Counted from the first letter of the stretch, positions 11,101 to 24,589 are shown. The stretch: DNA of 64,000 bases from Cheiracanthium punctorium (GCA_038373885.1 JAWZYV010011898.1:372001-436000), one strand, 5' to 3'. Numbers and translations: made by a program. The notes: generated by a model from the letters alone, not told the origin.

Positions 11101-11548
11101 CTGTATACCTGGACGTATAATACACACACTTTTAGCTGTAAGAAAATACTTCTTTTTTTTTGTGTGCATGTTACACACTGAATATAAAATGGTTAATATA
11201 AAAGAAATTTAAACATTACAAATATAGATTATATTACAAGCGATAATTATAATCAGTTATTTAATTGAATTTATCTGTATAGTTAAGACTTACAATATAT
11301 ATTTTCTAACAAACTTAATCTTCTTTGTCAGATGACATGAAATGTTCATTGTTTTCATCCTCAGCTATATTTATTGGACCTGTCTCAAACCGGATTTTGA
11401 GTGAATGGGCTATTAAAATTTCAGAGAGAGAGAGCTAGAAATGATCATTTTTGAAAAGTTGAAAGAGTAGATAAATTATCGAAAGTGGATTTTTTTGGGG
11501 TGGGGGAGATTATAATTTTGGTGGTGAAATATGACCTGTGTTATACAG
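11101..11548 (-). mobile_element. pogo-like non-autonomous element
   Basis: Ends CTGTATACCTGG and CTGTATAACACAGG are inverted copies at least over the first seven bases, with TA on both sides (11099-11100, 11549-11550). On the minus strand around 11330 a short acidic reading (EDENNEHFMSSDKED) resembles the acidic tail of pogo-type transposases, which suggests a deletion derivative. Ends are only partly alike. Confidence 0.5.
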
Positions 11549-13560
11549 TATTTATTTGTTTTTTCTGACAGTTTTTCTCCTACTTCTCTATTTCATTTTT
11601 TACATCTGACAAAATAGCTTTTATCCTGCTATTCTTCATGCATTCCGAATTTGCCGTAATAAAATCTATTTGCTTTAGTCCTTTTGACTATCATTGTAAG
11701 TTTGGCCTGTTCAATCACGTTGTTCTTGAAAATTGCTAGAAAATTTTCAAACCTCAAACCAAAACCAGTCGCTTAAAGAAGGTTGTGGGGTATCTCCTTT
11801 AACATTAAGTAGATTTGCTAAAAAATTAGTCATTGGAGGAGGAGGTTGCTTAATAGAGGTGGTCACTCATAGAACTTATTGTATTGAACAATCAAATCAC
11901 TTATTGCATTGAATTTATTAAACAGTATGGTGTGGTCTTATAACATGGATCAATAGAAATGTTAAGGTATATAATTGTGTGAACTTGAAACTTCAGCATG
12001 TGCATAGAACAGAACCAAGGCCAGTGATAAACTGACTAATGAATATGTCAAAAGTTATAGGAAGAACATTGAAAGTCAACGGGAGGAAGGAATACTAATG
12101 AGGGAAAGTTTAAGAGGGAGTTCAAACAAAAGAGCAGGAGAGGTGGCTCCATAAAGGTATAAAATGACAAAAGTTACCAGGAGTCAGTGGTGAAGCTACG
12201 AGCAGTCACAGCACCCTGATTCTGATCTACTGATACTTTTTCACGTCAGAGATATGGAACTCATCAAGTTTAACATCCCAGCGGGTGCACCCACAATACC
12301 AACATAAAAGGTCGTGCATATTTCCTAAATACACTATTGTATAGTGCATATTTTAAAGAGTGTATATATTATTAAAATCATACTGCAATTATCTTAGAGT
12401 TAATAATTACAAATGCTTAAAACTTTCCTTTTTTGAACATTTTTTTTACTCAGTGTATCTCTCATGTGCGCCTGCTGGAAGGTTAATTGCTTCAAGTAAT
12501 TAGCCTGAAGTAATGGTGAATCATCGATCCAAATTTGATCTTTGAGATCCTGTGACAGCTCATAGCTCCACTCCTGACTCGCAGTAACTTTTGTCATAGC
12601 CAAAACAAAGAGATGACCTCTCTAATGATTAACTACGCAGTGAAGTTTTCGGAAGCGACCACCCTCCTATCTGAAAAATCGCTCATTAATTAGTCACCGC
12701 TGTTTATAGATTAATGGTTACTTTATTTCTGTGAATGTGTTAAACCATAAACATTTTGGTATTTTACCATTATTTAAACCCTACCAAAACTTGATGTTTT
12801 TTTTCCCCTCCAAATACCCACAGGAAATTTTTTTGGCAACTTTATTTATTCACCAAGCATCTACAAGGAATTTTTCTCCTGCTTATACTAATGCATTCAG
12901 CATTTTCTATACCTTGAAAATGCCTGAGGGTGAGAGTACCACCCACATAAAATTTGAAAGAAATTCGGCAATATCTTCAGCCCCCACCATCTATTTTTAA
13001 ATATAACTTTCTGTAGGGTTTTAATGGGGGTCTTTCTCTGCACAGCCCAATAATTTGTAATGTATCAAATTACTCGTCTTTTTATGCTCTATGAAATGGG
13101 TAAAGATCTGAAATTAAGAATTCCCAATTTTGTACCACATTTTGGGCAAAATTATGATCATTTTCAAAATAGGCAATTTCTTAAATAATGATTTATTCAA
13201 TCTGCAGGGGCATTTTTCTGTCTTTCTGATTCATGTCAAATCTGTTGCAAAATGAGTTACTTCATCATTTTTTATTATCGTATGAATTGTATGAAATTAT
13301 TATTTACAAATAATAGAAACGAATTTGAAACAGTCTGTTATTCACAAACTACTGTCTCGTAATTTGTATAAATCGAAAAGTATAAGAAAACATCTAGGAA
13401 GGCAAGGAACACTTATTTTTTTAAATTACAAAAAACAAGTTTTCAACTGAAATATAGTATTTAGATTAATAGTAAAATAAAATAAACAACATAGTACAGT
13501 GTCAGTACTTATCAACAGTAGATACTTGCTTCTGTGCTCAGTCAATGATTTTTTTGTACA
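11549..13560. other. Gene-free stretch
   Basis: No feature can be firmly supported. A 67-codon minus-strand frame (12400-12603) has balanced composition and reads like protein (IWIDDSPLLQANYLKQLTFQ), but I recognise no family. It may be a fragment of a transposase. Confidence 0.35.
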
Positions 13561-13566
13561 GTCCTT

Positions 13567-13860
13567 TTATGTTGATGATTCTTCTAAAATAAATTTTGTT
13601 TCTTGTAAAGCCTTCTCTTGTCTCTGTTCTGCAAATACTTTTAGGAGTCTTTTTATACCACCTTTGCAACTAGTTGAAGTCATTGTTACATTGCCTCCAA
13701 TTGCACACAAATTAAATACATCAATCTCATTTTTTGTTATAAAAGCTAGTATGCTTTTTTTTATTCCTGACCTGCCATTTTCAGGTGTGACATATCCCAG
13801 ATATTCATTTTCTGGCTCTCGCATGAGCATTAATGTTCCTTTCGAAAGTTCCTTGGTCAC
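13567..13860 (-). pseudogene. Fragment of an unclassified transposase-like protein
   Basis: A 97-codon frame reading GTLMLMREPENEYLGYVTPENG, then a glycine-rich AIGGNVTMTS followed by KGGIKRLLKVFAEQ. It resembles proteins found in many copies in several invertebrate genomes and usually treated as DNA-transposon derived; I cannot name the superfamily. In those proteins I recall a Cys-Asp pair near the AIGG position, which is absent here. Only the middle of the protein is present. The fragment at 34.9 kb may be the C-terminal part of the same family. Confidence 0.45.
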
Positions 13861-13929
13861 AATATCTCATTTCCAGCTCAGCCATACTTTATGGGCAGCA
13901 CAGCCTTATTTTGGTCTTATTTGATTGGG

Positions 13930-15157
13930 CTATATCCCAATGTCTTAGAGCAAATATCAACTGCTAACATCCCGCATAACCTTTCAAACACAATGTGTGA
14001 GTGTTCATTTTTGAACATGAAACATTTTTTCTAAACATCATCAGGCTGAAAATGCTGCGCATTTGAAATGTCAAAAATATACCTATTTAATGAGAAAAAA
14101 TGTTTAAATCGAGGGTGTAAGGCTTGGATTTTAAAATATCATTTAAAATTACATTTTTTCATTCCCTTTTTATTGTTAACCATTAACCTTTGACATCTGT
14201 AATAATTATGTAAAAATTAAAATTTAAGCTGTGATGTTGAAAAAAAACTCAATAATTTAATTAAATTTGTTTGCTTCTGTCCATATATAAAGATTTTGTC
14301 TTTTAAATTTTGAGATAAAAACACTGCTTTGTTTGTGTATGTTATTCTTTTCTTATTGCTATTCTTATTGGGGGGTGGGAGAATGTTTGTATATGCTAAA
14401 CCAGCCGAGTAGTTGAAGGTGTATGTGTTGTCCTCATTTGTTCCATCACTTCTTATTTTCACAAAGGATGCTCAAGACTTTGCGATTTTAAAATTTTCAT
14501 CTTGTGATTTTGTGTCAGAAAGAAGACGAAAAAGACCCTTTTAGATCACCTAAGTAGATCATAAGACTACTATAAATTCTTTTGTAAATGCTAAATAATG
14601 TATGCAATGTCCTTTGAAATAGAATATTGTGTCATTTTATTGAACATACTTTGGGTCAAAGGTTTGAAAAGGGGGAGGATCTGGGATAGTGAGTAGTGAA
14701 GTACAAATCTATCAGAAAATTTCTTTACTTTAGCATTAAATTTTTGATAGTGAAAAATGAAAAAAATAAGTTTTTATAAGCCGGAGCTCATCAAAAATAA
14801 TTTATTTTTAGAATGAACTTTTTAAATTGGCTGGACAACATTTGTATCATAAAATAAGAAAAAGAATCAGTATGCTTGATTGCAAAGGTTGATTTATTAT
14901 CTTTGGATATAATTGAAGTTGACTACTTTCACACATTTAGTTAAACTTAATTCAATTGTGAGTGTCCAAACTTTTTTAATACACCACTGTATTAAACCTC
15001 TGTGCATGATCATCATTTCTAAATGATTTTGAAAAAGGACTCTGAAAGAAATTTAAATTTTGTATGCCTTCAAAACTTTCAAGAAAACAGTAACAACTTC
15101 ATTAGTAATTTCTTTTTTTTAACCTGATGATCAATAAATTAACTAATATTAAGACTA
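13930..15157. other. Gene-free AT-rich stretch
   Basis: No terminal repeats, coding matches or RNA signals were recognised. Confidence 0.4.
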
Positions 15158-15647
15158 CCATATTTTCCTGGCTATTATCCGCAGCGGCATATAATCCGCA
15201 TGCACGTTTTCCAGTAAAGAAAGATTGTTTACAGATAGTATGCAGTGCTGTATAATCCACAGTCAAAACTGGAACTTTTGATATTGTTTCACTTAGTACT
15301 CATCCAAATAAAAGTACGGGGACGGCGCTAGGTTCTGCGCAGCCCACAGTGCATACACATTAAATATTTCTGGAAATAACTTCAATTATTTCTAGCCATA
15401 TATTTCAAAAACATTTATTTTTTAGTTACATTTTCATACAAACTGCAAAAGAGAAGACTGCCGAACTATCCCTTTTACTGGGAGGAATAAAAATATTAAT
15501 TTTATGTTAAATAGGCTATTTTCTAAACCTCAGCCATCCCCCCCCCCTTACCCGAAAAAAAGCAAACACCTCAGGCACAGCACGGGGCTCAATGCCGCCA
15601 TTAGCCCATACCTTGCGCTGGCTCTGCAGTACATTATAAATATTATA

Positions 15648-18306
15648 CAGTAGAATCTCTCTATTACGATATCCTCTATAACGATAATTCTCTCTATTAC
15701 AATATTTTTTCATAGTCCAGGTTGACTTCAATTGCCTTTAGATTAATGTAAAACAGTTCTCTGTATTACGATATCCTTTAAAACAATAATTCTCTCTACA
15801 ACGATGGTAATAATTATCCCTTACATCACAATAATTCTCTCTACTACGATATATTTTTTTTTCTACGATGCATCAGAAGAAACTCATGCACACACATTGA
15901 AAGCTACACAAAGAAAGTCGAGGTAAAATGTGGTTGGAATGGGTTGGACCACACCTCTGCCAAAGAACGTCTTCTAAGTTTCGTTTTGCTGGTGTAACAC
16001 TATGGTAATGAGAAAGTGCATTTCTCGTAAGGTGAAGGACAGTTGGCATTTCCTGGATGACACAGCTTTGATTCCTATTTCCCCCTCTTTAAAAAATGGC
16101 AAGGGTTCCTTTCACCGGAACTGATATAGAAAACGATACGTTCTTTTGTCTGAACTTGAGTAAGAATTTTAACCTCTGATAAATCCTATCGAGGTCGATT
16201 ATTATACGAGGATATTTTAAATTATTTATGAGTTTTGTTTACTTTGAAGTTTGTGTAGTGAAAATCGAAAGCAAATGGCTAAAAGAAAACAAATATCCAT
16301 CGAAGTGAAATTAACATCATAAAAGATTTTGATAAAGGCATGAAGCAAGCTGAGGTTTGCAGAAAATACGGACTCAGTCGGTACGGTCTCAGTCTCATAC
16401 GGTCACAGTCGAAGGTTGCCACATTTTTAAAGAAACGGACAGAAATTGAAAACACTTTCAACTCAAATGTCTTCGATCCACAAAGGAAAAGAATAGACAG
16501 CTGTAAATGATGAAATAAATGCTGCTACATTAAAATGGTTCAGAGAAAAGCGGGCATTGAATGTGCCTTTAAATGGACCAATTATTTGCGAGCAAGCCAA
16601 AAAATTTGCCTTTATGATGGGGAACACAGATTTTAAGACTAGCAATGGATGGCTAACAAGATTTCGAGATCGACATGGGATATCTGCACATGGGTTACAT
16701 GGCAAAGAGAAATCAGTGCCACTGTATGACGTACGGAGAGCGTCGGAGAGAAATGTGTACAATTTTTGAAAATATTCTGTTGATGATGTTTATAATGCAG
16801 ATGAGACAGGGTTATTTTTTCAGATGCTACCTGAATGAACATTAGCTTTCAAAGGAGAAACCTGTAAAGGGCGCAAGAAATCCAAACAAAGGTTAACAGT
16901 ACTGCTGTGTACAAATATGTCAGGAAAAGATAAATTAAAACCTCTCGTAATTGGAAGATCCCTAAAGCCAAGATGCTTTAGAAACATTAAGAGCTTACCA
17001 GTAGACTATACTGCTAATAAGCGTGCTTAGATGACTTCAAAAATATTTAGCGAATGTTTATCGAAACTGGATAAAGATATGAAATTGAGGAAGAAAAATA
17101 TTGCTATTTTAATTGACAACTGCTCTGCACATAAACCCATTCCAAAATTGTAGAATGTATAAGTTTACTTTTTTCTACCAAACACTACTGCAGCTCTACA
17201 ACCCCTTGATATGGGCATTATAAAATGCTTTAAAGGGTATTATAGAAAACGATTAGTGGATAAAATGATTTTTATATATTGATCAAAAGCACCCCGAGGC
17301 TCTTAGTGTTATTGTTAAGGATGCATGTGAATGGGTTGCTGGCAGCTGGTGGGAAATGAAGCCACAGGCCATAAATAATTGTTGGAAAAAAGCTGGCTTA
17401 ATTAAAAATAACGAAGATAGTCGAGGTGAAATTTCTTGCAAATATTCTGAAGAAGAAAACACTATTTCAAGTCTTCAAAATTTTCTGAAAGATTACGAAG
17501 ATAAAGTTGGAAAAAAGTTTGAAATATCTGTTCATGATTATTTAAATATCGATGATGAAGTGCAGATCTTTCCAGAACTAACAGATGAAGACATTCTTTC
17601 TGAAATACAAAGTGATAACGCTGAAAGAAGAGTCGGAAGACGATGATGATGATGTGAATGAAAAAGATGATTCCACTATGCTACAGTCAAATGTATCTCC
17701 TGGAGAAGCGGTGTGCTCAATTGATGCGCTTCATAACTTTATTTCAAGTTTACCTAATGCACCCGAGGAGCATCTAAATTCTTTAGATGCACTTTGTTTT
17801 TTCTGCATGAGATTATCTCTGAATAATTCAAAAAGCAAACAAAAATTTCCGCTTTCTTTACACAGAATTCAAAATAAATAAGAATAAATTAATGGGTATG
17901 TATTTTCAATTAATATGTAATACATTTTTAAAAACGCTTTTGCGGCATTCAGGTATTATTTATTTAAACATTATATATTTGTTATTCAAATATGCTATAA
18001 ATATTTATAAGCTATATCGCCGCTAGAATCCCTGGCGAGGCGGCAAGGGTATTTAACTAAAATTTGTGAGTGTTCTGAAAATTACTGAAAACTATAAACA
18101 TGTTTTTCTCCTTTCATTTATTATATATTACTTGCGAGGGTGTGCTGAATGAAAACAGAACACTTTCTGGTGACACCGCATGGTATGGGATATATGAAGA
18201 ACAAAAATCTTTTCGTTCCAATATCAATTCTCTCTATAACGATAATTCTCTTTACAACGATATATTATTTCGACCCCCAAAATATCGTTATAGAGGGATT
18301 TCACTG
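15648..18306 (+). mobile_element. Full-length but dead Tigger/pogo transposon
   Basis: 2,659 bp with terminal inverted repeats (CAGTAGAATCTCTCTATTAC and CAGTGAAATCCCTCTATAAC) and TA at both sides. Subterminal zones repeat the motif tctctctattacgata several times on the left (15650-15860) and again on the right (18225-18300). These are likely transposase-binding arrays. Between them is a transposase pseudogene. Both ends survive, so this is a useful family representative. Confidence 0.88.
16274..17881 (+). pseudogene. Tigger/pogo transposase pseudogene
   Basis: Starts MAKRKQISIEVK, a pogo N-terminal helix-turn-helix, then a frameshift leads to KDFDKGMKQAEVCRKYG. The CENP-B-type DNA-binding half is intact at 16540-16769 (FREKRALNVPLNGPIICEQ, then SNGWLTRFRDRHGIS). 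The DDE domain follows: NADETGLFF, ILIDNCSAH, and a third aspartate in ALQPLDMGIIKCF, with 30 residues between the second and third. Several stops and shifts interrupt it (for example after VYNF and after MLPE). The C-terminus is long and acidic (17356-17881), with a frame change near 17600 and a run of GAT codons. Confidence 0.9.
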
Positions 18307-18953
18307 TAGAGACATACGTCAAAAAAGAAAAAATATATATAATGAACAGCAGTAACGAGTATTTTTCTCTTGAGAAGGAAAATTATTGTTATTGGTTTTA
18401 ACAGAACGCTCTACCTTTATTTTTCTTATCCGCTCTGAAGCTGTCACAGAATTTTGTTTCCGTTTTAAAAGCCACATGCGTTGTAGTGACATCACTCGAT
18501 GCTTTCTCTCCCCTCCCCCTGTGAAACCGTAGACATTGCACTTCGATAGCAGATTCCTTGGCAGGCAGACCGATTTCTGCTTGAGGCCCCTTAAAGGGCA
18601 TTAGTTTAAATTTGCTAAATATGTTGAACAATTAAAATGTAAATAAAAGTTTTATATAAATGTAACGAATTGACTCCAATATTTTGAGTATCGACGAATT
18701 TAAAACCACTGAACCAACAATTTTGAATGGTGAATAATAACATTCTGGACTGAAATCCGTGTCAGACATATTCAAACAAAAACATACCGCCTCACGTGCG
18801 ATGTCTGGCTGATTCCCCCTCCCCAAATGATTTTGCTGATAAGCCATCTTGAGTATTAAAACAAACATTTCATTTCAGAACTATACATACAATGAGGTAA
18901 TTGCTATTTATTAATTATTTTCAGCTGGCTTTTCCCAAGCTGCTTATTTATTT

Positions 18954-20265
18954 ACTAGCTGAAGTACCCGTCCTCGACGGGTTAGTGAATGCAAATTTCC
19001 AAAAAGCAAGAACTTTCGTCAGCATTGTAGAAGTACTCAGAATGGATGGAGTATGTTGCCAAAGTAAAGAAAGCGAAGTTATAATTTTTATGTATTGTTA
19101 AAATATTACAGGTTAAGAGAATCACTAAGTAATATCATTTCATTCGCTTTAGTCGTAATTATGTGATGCGCGAACGAATATTTACGAATATAGAAATAAT
19201 TTTCGCAAAATCTCAAAATCTAATCAACATCTTTGAAAAATTGGAAGCCTAGAATTTAAGTTGAGTGACAACCTATCATGTCACCCAATTTCGTTTCATT
19301 CCCTGCAGTCTTTATTTCGTGATGCTGGAACAAAATTTCAGCATTTTAAAACGATTTTCGCAAAATCTCCGAATGTAATCAAAATATTTTAAAAATTCAA
19401 CGCCTATAAATTAAGATTAGCAACTACCTATCATATCACTAAATTTCGTATCATTCGTATTAGTTGTTATTACGTGATGTTTGAAGAAATATAAACGTAT
19501 TTTGAGAGAATTTTCACAAAATCTCAAAATCTAATGAAAATGTTTAAAAAATTGGATACCTATAGTTTATGTTGAGCAACCATCTATCATGTGACCCAAT
19601 TTCATATCATTCGCTTTAGTCCTTATTACGTAATGCGGGAACAAAGATTCACTCAGTTTTAAACGATTTTCGCAAAATCTCGAAATCAGATCGATTTTTT
19701 AAAATTAGATGCTTATAGTTTAAGGTGAGTGACCACCTATCATTTCACCAAATATCATTTTTTCACCTTTGCAGTTATTACGTGATGTGCGAACACAAAT
19801 TTACGCAGTTTGAAACGATTTTCGCAAAATCTGAAAATCTAATGAAAATTTTTTTTTAATTCGACGCCTATGTTTTAAGTTGAGTGACCACCTATCATGA
19901 CACCCAATTTCATATCATTCGCTTCAGTCGTTTTTACGTGATGCTCGAACACAAATTTACGCAGTTTGACAGGATATTCGCAAAATCTCAAAATCCAATC
20001 AAGATTTTTTAAAAATTGGACGCCTATGTTTTAAGTTGAGTGACCACCTATCATGACACCCAATTTTGTATCATTTGCTTCAGTCGTTTTTACGTGATGC
20101 TTAAACAAAAAAAGCGTCATGGACAGAATGACAGACAGGCAAACTTTTTTTTGAGGGTCGCATCGGATTCCCAGGTGCTTGAAACGGATAGAAATCGCAA
20201 AATTTTTGAATTCCAAGAAATGTACAGACAAAAGTCTAATTTTATTTATATAGATGGATGAATTG
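18954..20265 (+). repeat. Retroposon-like element with seven ~155-bp tandem repeats
   Basis: Starts ctagctgaagtacccg and ends near tttatttatatagatgg. Between them the word gtgatg (once gtaatg) with flanking similarity recurs at 19163, 19320, 19474, 19630, 19782, 19938 and 20094, a period of 152-157 bp. Each unit carries aacgattttcgcaaaatct, cctatcatgtcacccaattt-like text and a cattcgct motif. The start is seen again, truncated, at 43031-43110. A non-autonomous retroposon whose tail ends in an ATAGAT-type repeat is likely, but no coding sequence proves the class. Confidence 0.6.
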
Positions 20266-20675
20266 TGAATAAAGTGCAGAGGAAAATTGCTTCAAGCTAT
20301 ATAGAAATTAGAAAAAATAGTTTTAGCATGGCAATTAAACATATTTTGAAACTGCGGCAGTATTAATGCGAAAATGAGTGATACAATTACGTATGTTACT
20401 CGATATTTTTTCACTCAAATAATATAGATACTTTATTTTAAACAGAATGTTTAGAAGTATTTACAGTTTAGTAAAAGCTCAATATTTTAATGTTAATTAG
20501 AAGATGCATTTTGCTGGAGCCATCTGTTATTGAATTTTGTTATAAATTAGGTACTAAAACTTTTTCAGGGGAGAAAAATAAGAAAACAGATAATCCGTGG
20601 CGGCGTATAATACGCATCTTAAAATGTTAAACTTTTTTTACAGATAATCCGTGGTTTATAGGCTGGAAAATATGG

Positions 20676-20970
20676 TATTTCACAAAGCTTTAAATTCTGA
20701 AAAACATACATATATTATTTCATTATTATTTCCAAATGAATGTATTTGAAAAGACAGTTTACCATTTCAGGTTTGTTTGTTTTTTCATTTAAAAAGGTAT
20801 GGTTCAAATGATAAAGTGAATGCACACACACTTCTGTGTTCTACTGAAAGTACATTTTGAAAAAATAAATCTTTTTAAACTGCATATTTAAGTAAAAATA
20901 TAAATAAATAAATAAAAATTTATTTAAAAAAATCTCTACTACTTCTTTAAAATAAAAGAATTTTGTCATA

Positions 20971-21005
<35 letters not shown>

Positions 21006-21841
21006 ATTTTCAAATGTCTACTATGCAAGACTATGTATGGATTTTTAGATACATCTAATATTGTGTTTAATATAATTCTTCTGCAAATATATATAGTGTA
21101 AAACAATATTTTTTAAAAAATCGTGTAATTTCTGGGAAAAAAGAAAAATTAAAGGCATTTTAAGTTTATCTCGAGTATTAAAAAAAAATCTTAGCATTTT
21201 TAAAACATGAAATTGAAGAAAATAGGAACCTGGAGAAAAAGCCATTTGAAGAGTTTATTTCCCAAAATATACCGCTTAAAAAAACAATCCTGTACATATT
21301 AAACATGCAGTATTGTCAACTGTTTAAATTCTTATAAGCATATATAAACATTAGTAAAATGTATTTCAGTATGTTAATAAACAAATACCTGTAAATGAAA
21401 GAAAATGATTGAGAAAGGCAGATTTTAGTTTAAAATGTAATTTTGAAAGCAAATTTAAATAAATTAAATGTAAAACACTATCTGTCACATCGATAAAAAA
21501 CATTAATGTTACATAATGTGCATGCTATAAACATGTTTCATAAGTGTTATATATTTTATTTGAATACAACAAAAACAAAATTCTGTCTTCTAAACATGAA
21601 AATCAAAAATAATCATTGCTGTACTTGAAAAACATTACTTGCCACTCATGCACTCTCGGAATTTAAAATATGTTTTATTATTTAAAAACAGTTTTGTTTT
21701 TTCAATCAATTTTTTTACCAAATTTGAGGGTAAACTGCCTCATTAACTAGTATTAGTGTACATTGTTTATCTTAATTTGTGTTTTTGCCTTTTGACAAAT
21801 TTTAAATGCTTTAAAATAAAAATTTTATTTTTATTTTTTAG
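20676..21841. other. AT-rich stretch with (TA)n(TG)n microsatellite
   Basis: A compound (TA)n(TG)n microsatellite lies at about 20970-21005. Otherwise AT-rich sequence with no coding or repeat signature, ending in a pyrimidine-rich tract before 21841. Confidence 0.45.
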
Positions 21842-21904
21842 ATTCTTGCTCAACATGTATCTAGCCCAAATTCCAGCAATCCAAGTGGAGGAACTGTTGT
21901 CTAA
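21842..21904 (+). CDS. Possible terminal exon of a host gene
   Basis: A T-rich tract ending in AG at 21840-21841 looks like a 3' splice site. After it the phase-0 frame reads 20 codons (ILAQHVSSPN and on to GGTVV) to a stop at 21902. However, the +1 phase is also open and protein-like (NMYLAQIPAIQVEELLSN) to a stop shortly after 21920, so the phase cannot be chosen. The following 2 kb is AT-rich and gene-free, as a long 3' UTR would be. No upstream exon was found in the window. Confidence 0.3.
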   Translation: MLAQHVSSPNSSNPSGGTVV

Positions 21905-21924
21905 CATTAGAAATACATAATTTA

Positions 21925-24580
21925 CCATTTGTGTAGGTGAATTGCTATAAAAACTGAATGTTTCCTATGCAGCAGATGGATAATATATTTTGATGCTGCT
22001 TATCTTACTAGTCCCTGTAAAACCATTATAAGTCATCTTAAATCAAAATAGCTTGTTATATTTATGTGTCTGCACGTGTGTATGTATATTACATATATAA
22101 TATGCTCACACACATCTACTTCTAAAGTATGAATTGCTTCCACAAAATATTGACGCTTCAGCTGAAATTCATTTAAATGCTTAAAAAAATGAATTCTTCT
22201 GGTTGAGAATGCAGTCATTCATGTGCTTCCCTCCCTCACCTTAAGGAGGAATAAAAGAAACTGTGTTACTATAGTTGTATCTGCAATCTTTGTTTGAATC
22301 TATTTATTTATTTATTTTTCAGACTGTTATTCCAGTAGAAATACTTTTAAGTTAGTACTTTTCCATATCACTGAATATTTATTAAATAACAAAATAGTGT
22401 TTAAAATATAATAGTGCTCTGTTTTCACTACTATCTGTTTTGTAGAAATTACTTTTTAGTGATTGCTTTATTATTGTTAATTAAAATTCTTCTTAAATAA
22501 CATATAAGAAATGGTATCTAGTCTTAAAATTTCTCATGTTATTATTATTTTTATTATTATTTAACTTGCTTTTTTTTTCACAAAGCAGTTTGTATTGTTG
22601 GCTCAGTGCAGTTTTATGTGTACTGAAAGCTATGTATAATTTCCTTCCCATTTATTTTTACATTCCTCTCTTATATGTTCTTTCTTGAGTACTAAAATAA
22701 CCTTAAGATTCAGAAATGCACTGCATGTTGTTTGGTGTGTAACTAAGACAATTTTCTGATGGCCAAATTTCAATTTAAAAAGTATACCAGAATTGAGAAG
22801 GATATTACTCATTGTCAATTTTTTCTTTGTGTTTTAATTAACTCTAGTTTTTATTTTCATAATATTGTTTTATTTATGTTACTGAATTACATTCTGGTGT
22901 TATTCTGTAATTCTGAGGAATTGGTTGGATAAAAAAATTCCTTTCTTGAAGCTTGCAATTCATGTAACATCTTATTAACTTTCTATTGATGTTTTTGATA
23001 AAGTTATATTAATATACCAAGATCATATATACATATTTATACAGTTGCCATTACATTCTGATTGTCTTTCATTTGAATTTCAAGTTTTGTGGACATTGTA
23101 ATATAATTCTAGTCAGATCAAAGGAAGAATGTGTGATTTTTGAAGAAAAAATGCACTGGTTCAAGTTTTTGGTAAATGAGTGAGTCATTTTACATATGTT
23201 TATGTGAATACCTATGTGATGGATACTTTTTCATTGCATTTGAGTTATCAGTGTTATAAGTTTTATGAATAGTTTAGATTTTCATCTTACTTTCTGTATT
23301 ATATTTTGTGCTTTTATTCATTTACAGTTATGTAATTAAAGTGGTTATAAACATTTTTCCCTTATAAAAGCATTCTGCCTATTTTTTTTATTATTATTAT
23401 AACCTTTAAAATGTTTAATTATAAAGAATTGGATAAAAAAATAACAATATTTTTACCATCTTTCAGTAGCATGTAAAATATGCTGTGATACATGAAATAT
23501 GCAAATTCACAATTATTTGCTTGTCAAAATCAATTTCTTTTTCCATATTTTTGTATCATTTTCATCAATAAAATGCATATCATACAAGCATTTTACCTTT
23601 AAAAAATAAATTAAAAAGCCTACAGTGCCCCCCCCCCCCAAAAAAAAAAAGTTGACATTTGTATGGCAATAGTAATGTTAACAGTTAAATTATGCACAAG
23701 GTTTGCTATTTTATTTGTGAAACAAAATTTCGTGTGTTTTTTTTTATTTTTTTCCCCAGAACTATTATGATACATTTCCAGATTATGTTGCTACAATCTC
23801 TATTAGAATTTATGACTGTCATAACCATACAGATAATTATTAACCCTTAAAAAGTCCTTAAGAGTAACAATTTTAGTTCAAATAAGCTAATTAAACTATT
23901 TTAATTTAATTAGCCTCTTCCTCAAAAAATTGCACTGCTTTAGGGTAACAACTTTATTGTACATTTTGTGTGTGTATCTTAATAAAACTTTAATTTATTT
24001 TAATTGAACAATTCGAGTTCTATTTTGAACATCCATCCTAAACATACGACAAATGAAAAATTATTTATTAATGCAGGTTTCTGATAGTTTTCCAAGTTTC
24101 AAGACAAAATCTGCAATATCCCTGACTTTTTTTTTTCAGGCAAAATAAATTGTAAGATTATTATTTCCACCTACATTTCCATGATATGCAATGTTTTTTT
24201 TTATGTGCGTGTGTGTAATATTGAACTGTCAGTGCCAAACTAATGTCAACTCTCTTTATGCTGGCTCTGTATGTATTATAGTAAAGTTAGAAGAAGAAAC
24301 TTTTTTTAATCTATTAAAATAGGTAATTATTTGTTGGATTTTTACTACTAAATCTTACATCTACTTCTATATCAATCTTACTATCCTTGCCATTATACAT
24401 GGGTACTATTATCTTCTTCTCAAAACCGAAAATTGTATCATGTAAATAACTTTTTATGAAGCTTATTATTTTATTTCAATTTTTATATCATGTCATAAAA
24501 TATACATCATTTTTCTGAAGACAGCATTGGTTAAATAATTTTGTTATAAAAAGACAATATAAGCTTATACATTAGGATTA
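21925..24580. other. Long AT-rich, repeat-poor stretch
   Basis: No terminal repeats, coding matches or family resemblances were seen. There are several aataaa strings (about 22250, 23567, 23980) and a poly-C/poly-A junction near 23628. It could be a 3' UTR of the candidate exon at 21.84 kb or plain intergenic DNA. Confidence 0.35.
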
Positions 24581-24589
24581 CTCAAAAAA

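Larger units (their letters stand above)
15158..20675. mobile_element. Large pogo-like element carrying nested insertions
   Basis: The ends, CCATATTTTCCTGGCTAT on the left and an inverted CCATATTTTCCAGCCTAT on the right, are flanked by TA (15156-15157, 20676-20677). Both ends carry ataatccg motifs just inside, and the same motif and end type appear at 26.1 kb beside a pogo-like transposase. Within it lie a complete Tigger copy (15648-18306) and a retroposon-like segment with tandem repeats (18954-20260). What remains of the carrier is non-coding as far as I can see. Confidence 0.6.

Noticed and set aside
12400..12603. 67-codon minus-strand frame that reads like a real protein
   Set aside because: No family recognised, no start context, and no neighbouring similarity in other frames.
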